Below, one piece after another: positions 14,201 through 20,379 of a DNA stretch of 20,379 nucleotides (its first letter is position 1; the number at the start of each line of letters is the position of its first letter). This DNA comes from CADEFF01 sp964569315. GTDB lineage: Bacteria; Pseudomonadota; Alphaproteobacteria; Dongiales; Dongiaceae. The position numbers and the translations under genes were made by a program. The notes beneath the pieces were generated by a model, which was not told the DNA's origin, ran no database searches, and was given only the letters and a program-made list of their open reading frames with translations. The stretch covers positions 1-20,379 of the forward strand of contig CAZMUZ010000065.1 in assembly GCA_964569315.1 (NCBI GenBank), read 5' to 3'.

Positions 14201-15064
14201 TTAGGCCGAGACGGAGATCTCGATCACGCTCTCTTCCTGCATGCGCGTCGCGCCGACGCTCATGGAGGCATAGACCTGCGTCGAGTAGCTCTTGTCGCCA
14301 CGCTCGCTGATGCGCGCCGTGATGTCGGAGCCGACCGCGAGCAGCAGTCCGCTCTGCACCCAGGCGAGACAGGCGATCGAGCTGCCGTCCGTCGACGTGA
14401 TCAGCCGCTGCGTGCGGATGAACTTGAAGCCGACGAAAGTGTCGATCTGGCCGGCTACCAGCGCCTTTACCGTGTTGTAGTCGGCGGATTTCACCTCGGT
14501 CGTGTTGAGGAGCGTGGTGACATCCTTCGCCCGCAGCGCGATGTAGCGCATCTCGTCCGGATCGTTCTCGAACCCGTCGAGCTTCTCCTTCGCCTCGAGC
14601 AGCTTGGCGAGGGTGAGGCCGCTCGCGTTCACCGCCACCTTGTGGCCGGAGCCGAGGCTGACCGGCGTCCCGCCGCTCTTGCCGGTGGCTGCGGCGGCCG
14701 TCGCCGCGGCGATGATCACGTCATCCATGCTGCGGCCGAGCGCGGCGCCGCCGGCCTGGACGTAGCTGTTGGTCGGATCGTTGAGGGTCCGGATCTTGTC
14801 CTGCTTGTCGATCAGATCCGAATATTCGTAATCCTCCATCGTGACTCGCCGGCGACCATGCGGCGTCTCGGTGAAGGGCGTATCGGCATGGCGCGAAGTG
14901 CGCTTCTGCGCCGTCGCCGCGCCGACCTGGTCGAAATAGCCGTACTCGCCGTTCAGGATTTCGAGCCGCACCGCATTGCGCAGGCGCGAGCCCTTCTGCT
15001 GGGCGAGCATCTGAATGCCGCCTTTGAACTGGTTCACAAAGGCGGTCGTGATCTGGAAGCTCAT
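14201..15064 (-). CDS. Major capsid protein
   Basis: A 287-residue protein beginning MSFQITTAFVNQFKGGIQML. It contains segments typical of a phage capsid family found in T7- and BPP-1-related podoviruses: RHADTPFTETPHGRRRVTMEDYE, LIDKQDKIRTLNDPTNSYV, and a helix LGRSMDDVIIAAATAAAA, then VKALVAGQIDTFVGFKFIRT and a final strand EESVIEISVSA. It should adopt the HK97 fold and assemble on the scaffold encoded upstream. GGAGGG about eight bases before the ATG is a strong ribosome site. The gene is preceded by an unusually long leader (313 bases with a sequence gap) that carries a member of the stem-loop family, in keeping with special control of the most abundant virion protein. Confidence 0.88.
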   Translation of the reverse strand: MSFQITTAFVNQFKGGIQMLAQQKGSRLRNAVRLEILNGEYGYFDQVGAATAQKRTSRHADTPFTETPHGRRRVTMEDYEYSDLIDKQDKIRTLNDPTNSYVQAGGAALGRSMDDVIIAAATAAAATGKSGGTPVSLGSGHKVAVNASGLTLAKLLEAKEKLDGFENDPDEMRYIALRAKDVTTLLNTTEVKSADYNTVKALVAGQIDTFVGFKFIRTQRLITSTDGSSIACLAWVQSGLLLAVGSDITARISERGDKSYSTQVYASMSVGATRMQEESVIEISVSA

Positions 15065-15377
15065 TGAAGAGCCCTCCGTTCAAGAGTTGATCCAAGGGGT
15101 TTGAACGGAAGGGGTGCCCGGACNNNNNNNNNNNNNNNNNNNNNNNNNNNNNNNNNNNNNNNNNNNNNNNNNNNNNNNNNNNNNNNNNNNNNNNNNNNNN
15201 NNNNNNNNNNNNNNNNNNNNNNNGCCGGACCCGTCCTCGGCGATACGCCCGCCGTGGGCGGCGATCTTTCTCGCAGGTCAGCCGGACCGGTCGTCTTCGG
15301 GGCCCCGCGTCACGAGGGCTGGTGTGGCGGCTCGTGACGCGGGGCTTCGGACAACCGGGTGCCCGGCAAAACTCGTA
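15065..15377 (-). other. Capsid-gene leader containing a 100-N assembly gap
   Basis: No gene is supported in these 313 bases. Positions 15124-15223 are exactly 100 N, which is a usual placeholder for a gap of unknown length, so coordinates above it are relative. Both edges are GC-rich and repetitive: GCCGGACC occurs at 15224-15231 and 15281-15288, and GGGTGCCCGG lies both just before the gap (15113-15122) and at 15357-15366. The stem-loop at 15302-15345 and a weak five-pair hairpin near 15247-15261 are the only structures seen. No convincing promoter is visible, but one could be lost in the gap. Confidence 0.8.
15302..15345 (-). repeat. Intergenic stem-loop with the shared loop motif (capsid leader)
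   Basis: A perfect 15-pair stem, GCCCCGCGTCACGAG (15302-15316) with CTCGTGACGCGGGGC (15331-15345), closes the 14-base loop GGCTGGTGTGGCGG (15317-15330, plus strand). It lies 32 bases after the scaffold stop codon. The minus strand reads CCCCGAAG after it, so there is no T-run. Flanking CGGGGCCCC is also shared with the element at 3503-3544, beyond which the stems differ. Confidence 0.85.
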
Positions 15378-16325
15378 TCAGGTTGCGGCAGGCTCCGGCG
15401 CCGCCTGCGTATGCAGGGCCAAGAGCTTGTCGACCCAGATCTGGTGTTCGGGGTTGAGCTTGTCGAAGAGCGGATGTTTCGGATCCTTGTTGGCTTCCGC
15501 TTCGATCTTCGCGATCTCTCTCTTCGCCTCCTCCGGCGTCTTGGCGAAGCCGAGCGGCTTGGCGCCCATGCCATCCGCCATCTTCTCCCCCATCTGCTCG
15601 CCGATCGCGGCAAAGGCCTTGATCAGCAGCGCGTTGTTGCCGAGACCGGTTTTCTCGAGATGCGCCCAGAGCTCGTCGCCGCCCGAATGCCGCATCGCGC
15701 GCTTCGCGAGATCGACCTTCGTGTCGTAGGCCGTACCCCATTCCGTTTTGAGCGCGGCCTCTGAGGCGCTGCCTTCGGCGGTGCGCTGCGCGACCACGCC
15801 CTTGAAGGCCTCGATCTGCTGCCCCACGAAAGCGTCATGCAGTTTCCCCGCCTGCGTCGGGGTCAGCCGCGCATCATGGGCCGCCTTCTTGAACCAGGCC
15901 GCGCTCTCGTCGGAATAGGCGAACCCCTCCGGCGCGCCCGCCGGCTTCTGGAACGCATAGCCCTCGGCGCCCTTCGCCTTCGGCCAGCCGAGCCGCTCAT
16001 GCACCGGATCCCAATCCTCCGGCTTCGCGTCCTTGCCCGGCAGCACCAGCTTGTCGGCGCCGATCGCCCGCTCGGCGTTGATATAGGCCGAGGCCAGATC
16101 GTTCACGCTCTTGTAGCCCTTGGTCTCGATCAGCGATTTGACTTCCGGAGAGACGCCGGTGGTCCAGTCGGCCGCCGCTGCCCCGCTCGCCGCAGCCGCG
16201 GTGGCAGCGGCAGGATCGCCACCGCCCGCGGCCGCCGCGCCGGCGGCGCCGCCCCCGGCGCCGTCATCGGCCGCGCGCGCAGCCGCCATGAAACCGCTCG
16301 TGATAAAGGGATACCGCTTGAACAT
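15378..16325 (-). CDS. Scaffold-like capsid assembly protein
   Basis: A 315-residue protein directly upstream of the capsid gene. Residues about 14-52 are low-complexity Ala/Gly. The middle part has EVKSLIETKGYKSVNDLASAYINAERAIGADK and LPGKDAKPEDWDPVHERLGWP, a pattern recurrent in phage scaffold proteins with a helical, charged C-terminal half (EEAKREIAKIEAEANKDPKH). The C-terminus is followed by LNPEHQIWVDKLLALHTQ, which could be the capsid-binding helix. Scaffolds guide procapsid assembly and are removed before DNA packaging. AGGAG seven bases before the ATG at 16325 supports this start over the internal methionine at residue 13. No protease motif is seen. Confidence 0.8.
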   Translation of the reverse strand: MFKRYPFITSGFMAAARAADDGAGGGAAGAAAAGGGDPAAATAAAASGAAAADWTTGVSPEVKSLIETKGYKSVNDLASAYINAERAIGADKLVLPGKDAKPEDWDPVHERLGWPKAKGAEGYAFQKPAGAPEGFAYSDESAAWFKKAAHDARLTPTQAGKLHDAFVGQQIEAFKGVVAQRTAEGSASEAALKTEWGTAYDTKVDLAKRAMRHSGGDELWAHLEKTGLGNNALLIKAFAAIGEQMGEKMADGMGAKPLGFAKTPEEAKREIAKIEAEANKDPKHPLFDKLNPEHQIWVDKLLALHTQAAPEPAAT

Positions 16326-16361
16326 CGTTCGCTCCTGTCTATGGGTTTTTGTTGGGGTTGA

Positions 16362-16748
16362 TCAGCGGGCGTCGGCGGCGGCCTTGCCCTCTTCCTCGAG
16401 CTTCTTCTCGATATTCGCGAAGCGCTTGCGCGACGCCTTGGCTTCGGCCTCTTCGGCGGCAGCCTTGGTGCGGATGCCGCGCTCGCCGGCGAGCGCAACC
16501 AGCTTCGCGTGCTGGCTGGCATTGAGGCTGTCGATCACGCGCGCGTCGAAGCTGGCGAGCAGCGCAAGGATCGCGGCATTCTCCAGATCCAGCACCTTGT
16601 TGCGCTGGATGAGATCGCCGAGCGCGTCATCGGCGTCGCCGAAGGCGCGCGCGACCTCCTCGCGGAGCGCGGCGATGTCGGCCTGCGACGTCGTTGCGTT
16701 GGGATCGACCGGCTCGTTGGCCTTGGCCTTCTTCAGGAAATCGAACAT
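16362..16748 (-). CDS. Hypothetical coiled-coil protein of the head module
   Basis: A 128-residue protein, MFDFLKKAKANEPVDPN..., strongly charged and helical. Residues about 25-75 and 95-125 (KASRKRFANIEKKLEEEGKAA) suggest coiled coils; there is no membrane segment or cysteine. I do not recognise the family. Its start is directly after the TAG of the upstream gene, and an almost perfect AAAGGAGG sits just before it, the strongest ribosome site in the window, so it should be translated well. Between portal and scaffold, a role as a minor head-assembly factor is possible, but this is position only. Confidence 0.65.
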   Translation of the reverse strand: MFDFLKKAKANEPVDPNATTSQADIAALREEVARAFGDADDALGDLIQRNKVLDLENAAILALLASFDARVIDSLNASQHAKLVALAGERGIRTKAAAEEAEAKASRKRFANIEKKLEEEGKAAADAR

Positions 16749-17033
16749 CTATTCCTCCTTTGTCGGGAAGCTGGGAAAGTCGGACGGGTTGAGCCCGCTC
16801 ATCTCGAGGATGTGGAGATAGACATCGCGCGCACCCTCGTTGAACGCGGTCTGTTGCGGGTCGCCGGGCACGAAGCTCGAGCTCCCCACGTTGCAGTAGC
16901 TCGCGAGATCGGCGAGCACGGTCCGGCCGCGCGGATCGCCGCCGGCCTTGAAAAGTTCGGCATAGGCGCCCGCGACCGGGCGTGCGCGCCCGAGCGTCCA
17001 GACGCGGATCAGCCATTCGATGCCCGGCTTCAT
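16749..17033 (-). CDS. Bbp19-like small phage protein
   Basis: A 94-residue protein starting MKPGIEWLIRVWTLG. Its C-terminal two-thirds reads RTVLADLASYCNVGSSSF, then DPQQTAFNEGARDVYLHIL, which resembles the Bbp19 family named after Bordetella phage BPP-1 (pattern VLADL..FC...F...P...A..EGRR.V...I). The function of this family is not established; its members lie next to portal or capsid genes. The ATG overlaps the portal stop codon (ATGA). A much longer open frame upstream in the same phase is the antisense-free shadow of the portal gene and is not used. Confidence 0.65.
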   Translation of the reverse strand: MKPGIEWLIRVWTLGRARPVAGAYAELFKAGGDPRGRTVLADLASYCNVGSSSFVPGDPQQTAFNEGARDVYLHILEMSGLNPSDFPSFPTKEE

Positions 17034-18658
17034 TGCCCGCCTTGCGGGCCGCGCAGCGTCGTCACCGCGTCGGCGGCGTCCTTCATCGCGCCCGCGACCG
17101 GCGCGGCGCCGGCCACCAGTGCCTGCGCCGCCATCTGCCGCTGCCGGCGCTCGCGGATCGCCGCCACCTGGCGCGGGTCGCGCATCATCTTCGCCGGCAT
17201 GCCATAGGCATCGGAAAGGCCGCGCCCGATCTCGTCCTCGTCGTAAATGTCCCAGACCTCGGGCTTCACGGCGGCGAGCGGCGCCACCGAATTGATCGTG
17301 CGCACGATCGCAGCGCCGTCCGTCGCCTTCTGCGCCCGGGCGAGCGGCGAGACATACTCGATCTTGAGGCCCGGATACTGCGCCAGCGCCGGCGGCGGCG
17401 GCGGGAAGGCGCCGGCGCGCGCCATGACGTTGAACACGCGGTCGATCAGCGGGTCGAGGAACTCCATCTGCAGCCGCCCGAGATGCGGCCCCATGAGCCG
17501 CATCTTTTCCTCGTTCCGCATCAGGAACTCGGTCGCCGTCGCGTTCGGCTGCTGGATCATGATCAGCAGCGAGTAGTAGAACGCCTCCCGGATCGCCTCC
17601 CGGCGCTGCTGCATCATCTCGAGCGTCAGACCCACATCGCCGCCGCTCTGGAATGGCTGATAGCGCGCGCGGCCCTGCTCGTCCGTGCCGCCATAGATCG
17701 TGCCGCCCGGCACCATGCGCAGCCCGCGCACCGAAACCTCGTCCGGCGCCAGGATCGGCGGATCGGCGATCTTCTGCGCCGCCACGATGCTCGTTTTCGC
17801 CATCGTGTTGAGCATCTTGGTATCGGGCAGCGCCAGCATCGCCGGGCTGTCGCCATAGGTGCCGCCGCTCTTCATCGACCAGCGCGGCACCTGGTAAGGA
17901 AACTCGTAATAGCCGCCCTCGGCGAGGAGCGCTTTTCCCTCCACATCGACGTAGCAGCTCTTGAACGCCTTGCCGCGCTCCGATACCGGCCCGGCGCGAT
18001 GGTCGTAATCCTCGCGCGGATAGACCGCATGCAGGAACTCGAACTGCCGATCGGGCTCGTTTTTCTCGATCGCCCGCTTTACCTCGGCGCCGACCTTGTC
18101 GCCCCAGCGCTGTTGCGCCTGGCGCGCGCTCCACCGGAAGCGGCGGAAGAGCGTATCGACCTCCTCGCGGTCGCTCTCGGCGATGAAGCACTCGGACAGC
18201 GCCCGGCAGGAATAGAACATCCGGCCGCTGGCGCCCTCCTCCTCGCAGAAGAAAACGCCGGTGCCGAGCGTCACCAGATCGAAATAGAGATCGACGGCGC
18301 GCGCGTAGAACCGCATGCCGTTTGCGGCAAAGGCCGCCCGCATCCGGTTGGTCGCATTGCCGAGCCATACCTTGCTGGCGTGATCCTCGTTGATCTCGTC
18401 ATGCTCCGACTGGATCTGGAACCATTCGTTCGCGCTGTTGGTGACGAGGCCCCAGAGGCCGGAGGCGAGGTTCTCGGCGGCGAGCCCCGGCGTGCCATCG
18501 AAGATCTTCGACATCCGCTTCTCGCCGGGCGAACGCTGAATGTTGAAATCGGCGCGCATCGGCGAGACGAGCTCGGCGATCTCCTGCCAATGGCTTTCCC
18601 AATTGGCGCGGCCGCTCTTGAGGCCCTCGTAACGGCGGATCAGTTCACCGGCGCTCAT
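17030..18658 (-). CDS. Portal (head-to-tail connector) protein, T7 gp8 family
   Basis: A 542-residue protein, close to the 536 of T7 gp8. Motifs of the podovirus head-tail connector family are clear: ANWESHWQEIAELVSPMR near the N-terminus, SKIFDGTPGLAAENLASGLWGLVTN, WFQIQ, a central region with FEFLHAVYPRED, MQQRREAIREAFYYSLL and NATATEFLMRNEEKMRLMGPHLGRLQMEFLDPL-type sequence (quoted in part), and a C-terminal Ala-rich tail. Twelve copies form the ring through which DNA is packaged and ejected. The ribosome site AAGGGGGAAAG is strong. It starts nine bases after the deacetylase stop codon. The terminase, usually just upstream of the portal, is not here; an adhesin module stands in that place. 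Confidence 0.93.
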   Translation of the reverse strand: MSAGELIRRYEGLKSGRANWESHWQEIAELVSPMRADFNIQRSPGEKRMSKIFDGTPGLAAENLASGLWGLVTNSANEWFQIQSEHDEINEDHASKVWLGNATNRMRAAFAANGMRFYARAVDLYFDLVTLGTGVFFCEEEGASGRMFYSCRALSECFIAESDREEVDTLFRRFRWSARQAQQRWGDKVGAEVKRAIEKNEPDRQFEFLHAVYPREDYDHRAGPVSERGKAFKSCYVDVEGKALLAEGGYYEFPYQVPRWSMKSGGTYGDSPAMLALPDTKMLNTMAKTSIVAAQKIADPPILAPDEVSVRGLRMVPGGTIYGGTDEQGRARYQPFQSGGDVGLTLEMMQQRREAIREAFYYSLLIMIQQPNATATEFLMRNEEKMRLMGPHLGRLQMEFLDPLIDRVFNVMARAGAFPPPPPALAQYPGLKIEYVSPLARAQKATDGAAIVRTINSVAPLAAVKPEVWDIYDEDEIGRGLSDAYGMPAKMMRDPRQVAAIRERRQRQMAAQALVAGAAPVAGAMKDAADAVTTLRGPQGGQ

Positions 18659-18667
18659 CTTTCCCCC

Positions 18668-19960
18668 TTAACCGCAGATGCCGCCGAACACGGTGCCGTG
18701 GAGCGGCGATCGCGACGCGCCGCCGATTAGTCCGAGGCCGTAGCCGGGCGAGGCGAAGCCGGCCCACCATTGCGAGGCGGTGACGACATCGATCGATCCG
18801 GCCTCGACCAGCTCGACCACGCCATCGAGGAAGGTCGCGAGATCTGGCGTGTTGTATTCGATCCCGCTCGCCCCGCTCGCCACGATGCGGTGGAACATGA
18901 CGCCGCAATTGTCGCCGCGCGTGATCGCCTGGCCGACGCGGGTGAGCAGCGTCGCCGGCGCGTCCGCCGCCTGGCCGCCGATGATCGGCAGCAGATAGCC
19001 GGCATCGCCGAGCCCGTAGGCCGTGTTGTAGTTACGCGGGCTCGCCGTGCCGCGCGCCGTCAGGAAGCCGCGGGCGCGAAGCGCGTCCGCGATCGTCGTG
19101 TCGCCGGCCGAGAGCTGATAGACCCCGTTCGGATAGACGTAGTGGAAGGCGCCGCGCGTCCAGCCGTTCGAGATCAGGAACTCCTGGTTCTCATCGAGAT
19201 CGGCGCCGATGTCTCCCACTGCATCGAGCGCCGTCGCGCCATGCACCACCAGATCGTGGCCGCGCTGATAGATCGCGTCGAGCTCTGCGCTCGTCATGTA
19301 GGTGGCTTCGTCGATCAGCGACGCGATGATCCCGTGCGTCGCGCGCAGGCCGCGGCTCTCGACCTCCGGCAGGCCGAGATCGTGCCAGCTCTCGTAACCG
19401 TCATCCGCCCAGAGGATCAGCTTCGGCCGCGCCTTGAAGGCCGCGAAACAGGCATCGATGTAGCAGACCACCTGCGTCGCGCCCGCCTGGTTGAAGCGCA
19501 GCTCGACGGTGGTGAAGGGCTTCGCGTCCCAATCGGGCGCGCCGGTGGTGCCGCCGAACTGGTCGCGCGCGAGGCTGACCCAATGCCAGCCGTTGAACTG
19601 CTTGTCGGCATCCCCGAACGAGTAGCTCTGGAAGTAGAAATCCGTGTTGTAGGTCGAATAGACCGCGAGCGTGATCGTCGAGAGCAGCGTGTAATCCGTC
19701 ACATAGACCCACCAGCCGAAGCGGCCGAGCGGATTAAGGATCGAGATCGCATGCGTGCTGCGGACATTGGTCGGCGCGGCGCTGCCGCGATTGCAGGTCA
19801 CCTTCAGCGACCCGCTGCCCTGGCGGATGAACTGCGCGTCCGTGTTGAGCGCGATGCTCGAACCCGCGCCGGCGAAGGCATAATCCGAGGCCTGCTCATA
19901 GCGCGAGATCATCTGCCCCGGCTGCGTGAGATAGCGGCCCGGCAGGAACATCTCGGCCAT
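18668..19960 (-). CDS. NodB-like polysaccharide deacetylase with N-terminal beta domain (adhesin/depolymerase candidate)
   Basis: A 430-residue protein. Residues about 20-170 are beta-rich (SIALNTDAQFIRQGSGSLKV, FGWWVYVTDY, WHWVSLARDQF, VVCYIDACF) and resemble a concanavalin-like carbohydrate-binding domain. Residues about 178-400 resemble the NodB fold: LILWADDGY with D186-D187 (the usual TFDDG), GHDLVVHGATALD with H240, FHYVYPNGVY (the usual RPPYG region), and a late VMFHRI with H357. NodB enzymes remove N- or O-acetyl groups from glycans using a metal held by Asp-His-His. Here the second His, expected four residues after H240, is alanine (A244), so activity is uncertain. Phage tail deacetylases modify O-antigen or capsule during adsorption. 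No signal peptide is seen, which fits a virion protein rather than a host secreted enzyme. The ribosome site is weak. Confidence 0.7.
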   Translation of the reverse strand: MAEMFLPGRYLTQPGQMISRYEQASDYAFAGAGSSIALNTDAQFIRQGSGSLKVTCNRGSAAPTNVRSTHAISILNPLGRFGWWVYVTDYTLLSTITLAVYSTYNTDFYFQSYSFGDADKQFNGWHWVSLARDQFGGTTGAPDWDAKPFTTVELRFNQAGATQVVCYIDACFAAFKARPKLILWADDGYESWHDLGLPEVESRGLRATHGIIASLIDEATYMTSAELDAIYQRGHDLVVHGATALDAVGDIGADLDENQEFLISNGWTRGAFHYVYPNGVYQLSAGDTTIADALRARGFLTARGTASPRNYNTAYGLGDAGYLLPIIGGQAADAPATLLTRVGQAITRGDNCGVMFHRIVASGASGIEYNTPDLATFLDGVVELVEAGSIDVVTASQWWAGFASPGYGLGLIGGASRSPLHGTVFGGICG

Positions 19961-19966
19961 GGGAGA

Positions 19967-20266
19967 TCAGCCCTTGACCGTCCGAGCGATCTTCACCTGA
20001 CCGGCCTCTTCTGGCGTGATGATTTCCTTTTCCACCAGCAGATCGGCCAGCTTTTCGGCGGCGGATTTCTCGACGGGCGGCGCCGCCGGTGGCGTAAACG
20101 CCCCCGTCTTGTCGTCGTAGGTCCAGCCGTCGCCGCAGATCGCGTCGGTCGCGATCGCTACCGCATCGGCCGGCGGCTGCCATTTCGCCTGGTCACCGTC
20201 CCACAGACAGCCGGCGTTGATGACGACGCCGGCGCGGGCCAGCACGTAGCGTCGAGGATCAGCCAT
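19967..20266 (-). CDS. Small tail/fibre-associated protein with WDG motif
   Basis: A 99-residue protein from the ATG at 20266 (MADPRRYVLARAGVVIN). The N-terminal part, VVINAGCLWDG...WQPPADAVAI followed by GWTYDDKTGAFTPP, is a pattern often seen in short proteins or C-terminal domains beside phage tail fibres. The C-terminal part is a charged helix (EKSAAEKLADLLVEKEIIT). The ATG overlaps the stop of the glycine-rich upstream gene; a GTG at 20296 in frame would add ten residues but lies inside that gene, so the ATG is preferred. The exact role is unknown; the neighbours suggest a fibre or adhesin accessory. Confidence 0.65.
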   Translation of the reverse strand: MADPRRYVLARAGVVINAGCLWDGDQAKWQPPADAVAIATDAICGDGWTYDDKTGAFTPPAAPPVEKSAAEKLADLLVEKEIITPEEAGQVKIARTVKG

Positions 20267-20379
20267 ATTGGCGCACCCTGATTTCTCCGCGTCCACCGGC
20301 GCCGCCGGCGCCGCCGGTATTCAGCCCCCCGCCGCCGGCGCCGCCGCCGCCGCCCGGCACACCGCCGGCGCCGCCGGCC
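20259..20379 (-). CDS. C-terminal end of a glycine-rich virion (adhesin) protein, cut by the window edge
   Basis: Thirty-nine residues before the stop TGA are visible. The first 28 or so are Gly/Ala-rich runs (GGVPGGGGGAGGGG, LNTGGAGGAGG), and the end is RGEIRVRQYG. Glycine-rich domains that close with a short G(E)(I/V)RV strand are a recurrent C-terminal form of phage tail and receptor-binding proteins, where they probably form polyglycine-type folds. The stop overlaps the start of the next gene (ATGGCTGA). The 5' part lies beyond the window, so no more can be said of its domains. The DNA is highly repetitive (GGCGCCGGCGG units). Confidence 0.7.
   Translation of the reverse strand, partial: AGGAGGVPGGGGGAGGGGLNTGGAGGAGGRGEIRVRQYG

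Noticed and set aside
16982..18730. Long plus-strand frames opposite the portal and, at 18770-20281, opposite the deacetylase
   Set aside because: Same mirror effect of high GC; the minus-strand products are recognised families and the antisense products are Arg-rich without motifs.
20270..20379. A non-coding GC-rich repeat at the window end
   Set aside because: In the minus frame it reads as an uninterrupted Gly/Ala-rich tail ending RGEIRVRQYG with a stop overlapping the next start, which fits a coding sequence.

Overview
The window is the late half of a tailed-phage genome, almost certainly an integrated prophage of short-tailed (podovirus, T7-like architecture) type, in a high-GC host. 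The composition (roughly 70% GC by eye), the look of the virion proteins and a near-absence of GANTC, the CcrM methylation site of Alphaproteobacteria, point to an alphaproteobacterial host; this is inference. All 22 recognised genes lie on the minus strand, so transcription runs from high to low coordinates. The long plus-strand reading frames are shadows.

In transcription order: a glycine-rich protein cut by the window edge (20379-20259), a small tail/fibre-associated protein with a WDG motif, and a NodB-like polysaccharide deacetylase with an N-terminal beta-rich domain form an adhesin or depolymerase module. The head module follows: T7 gp8-type portal, a Bbp19-like small protein, a coiled-coil protein, a scaffold-like protein, major capsid protein and putative decoration protein. 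A 100-N assembly gap lies in the capsid leader. After a structured intergenic stretch with an intrinsic terminator come tail tubular proteins A and B, then three internal virion (ejection) proteins equivalent in order to T7 gp14, gp15 and gp16. One of these carries what looks like an inserted RelE/barnase-like nuclease domain. A T7 gp17-type tail fibre comes next, then a compact lysis module: two small membrane proteins, a T7-lysozyme-like amidase, a 55-residue holin candidate, and an overlapping inner-membrane/lipoprotein spanin pair.

The window begins with the 3' half of a tRNA-Lys(CTT) gene without its 5' half. This is the expected remnant of integration into a tRNA gene, so the prophage boundary is inferred at about position 10-55. 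No integrase, repressor, terminase or replication gene is in view; they should lie beyond 20379.

The most unusual signal is a set of five intergenic stem-loops (1350-1384, 3503-3544, 6158-6201, 13602-13688, 15302-15345). Their stems are unrelated in sequence, but the loop side shares one motif: GGNTGG, then 2-3 bases, then GGCGG on the plus strand (CCGCC, 2-3 bases, CCANCC in the late mRNA). Each lies just after a late-gene stop codon and before the next late gene. They look like a family of operon regulatory or processing elements that I cannot match to a described class. The capsid-to-tail junction also carries a multibranched fold and a terminator at the place where T7 has its T-phi terminator.
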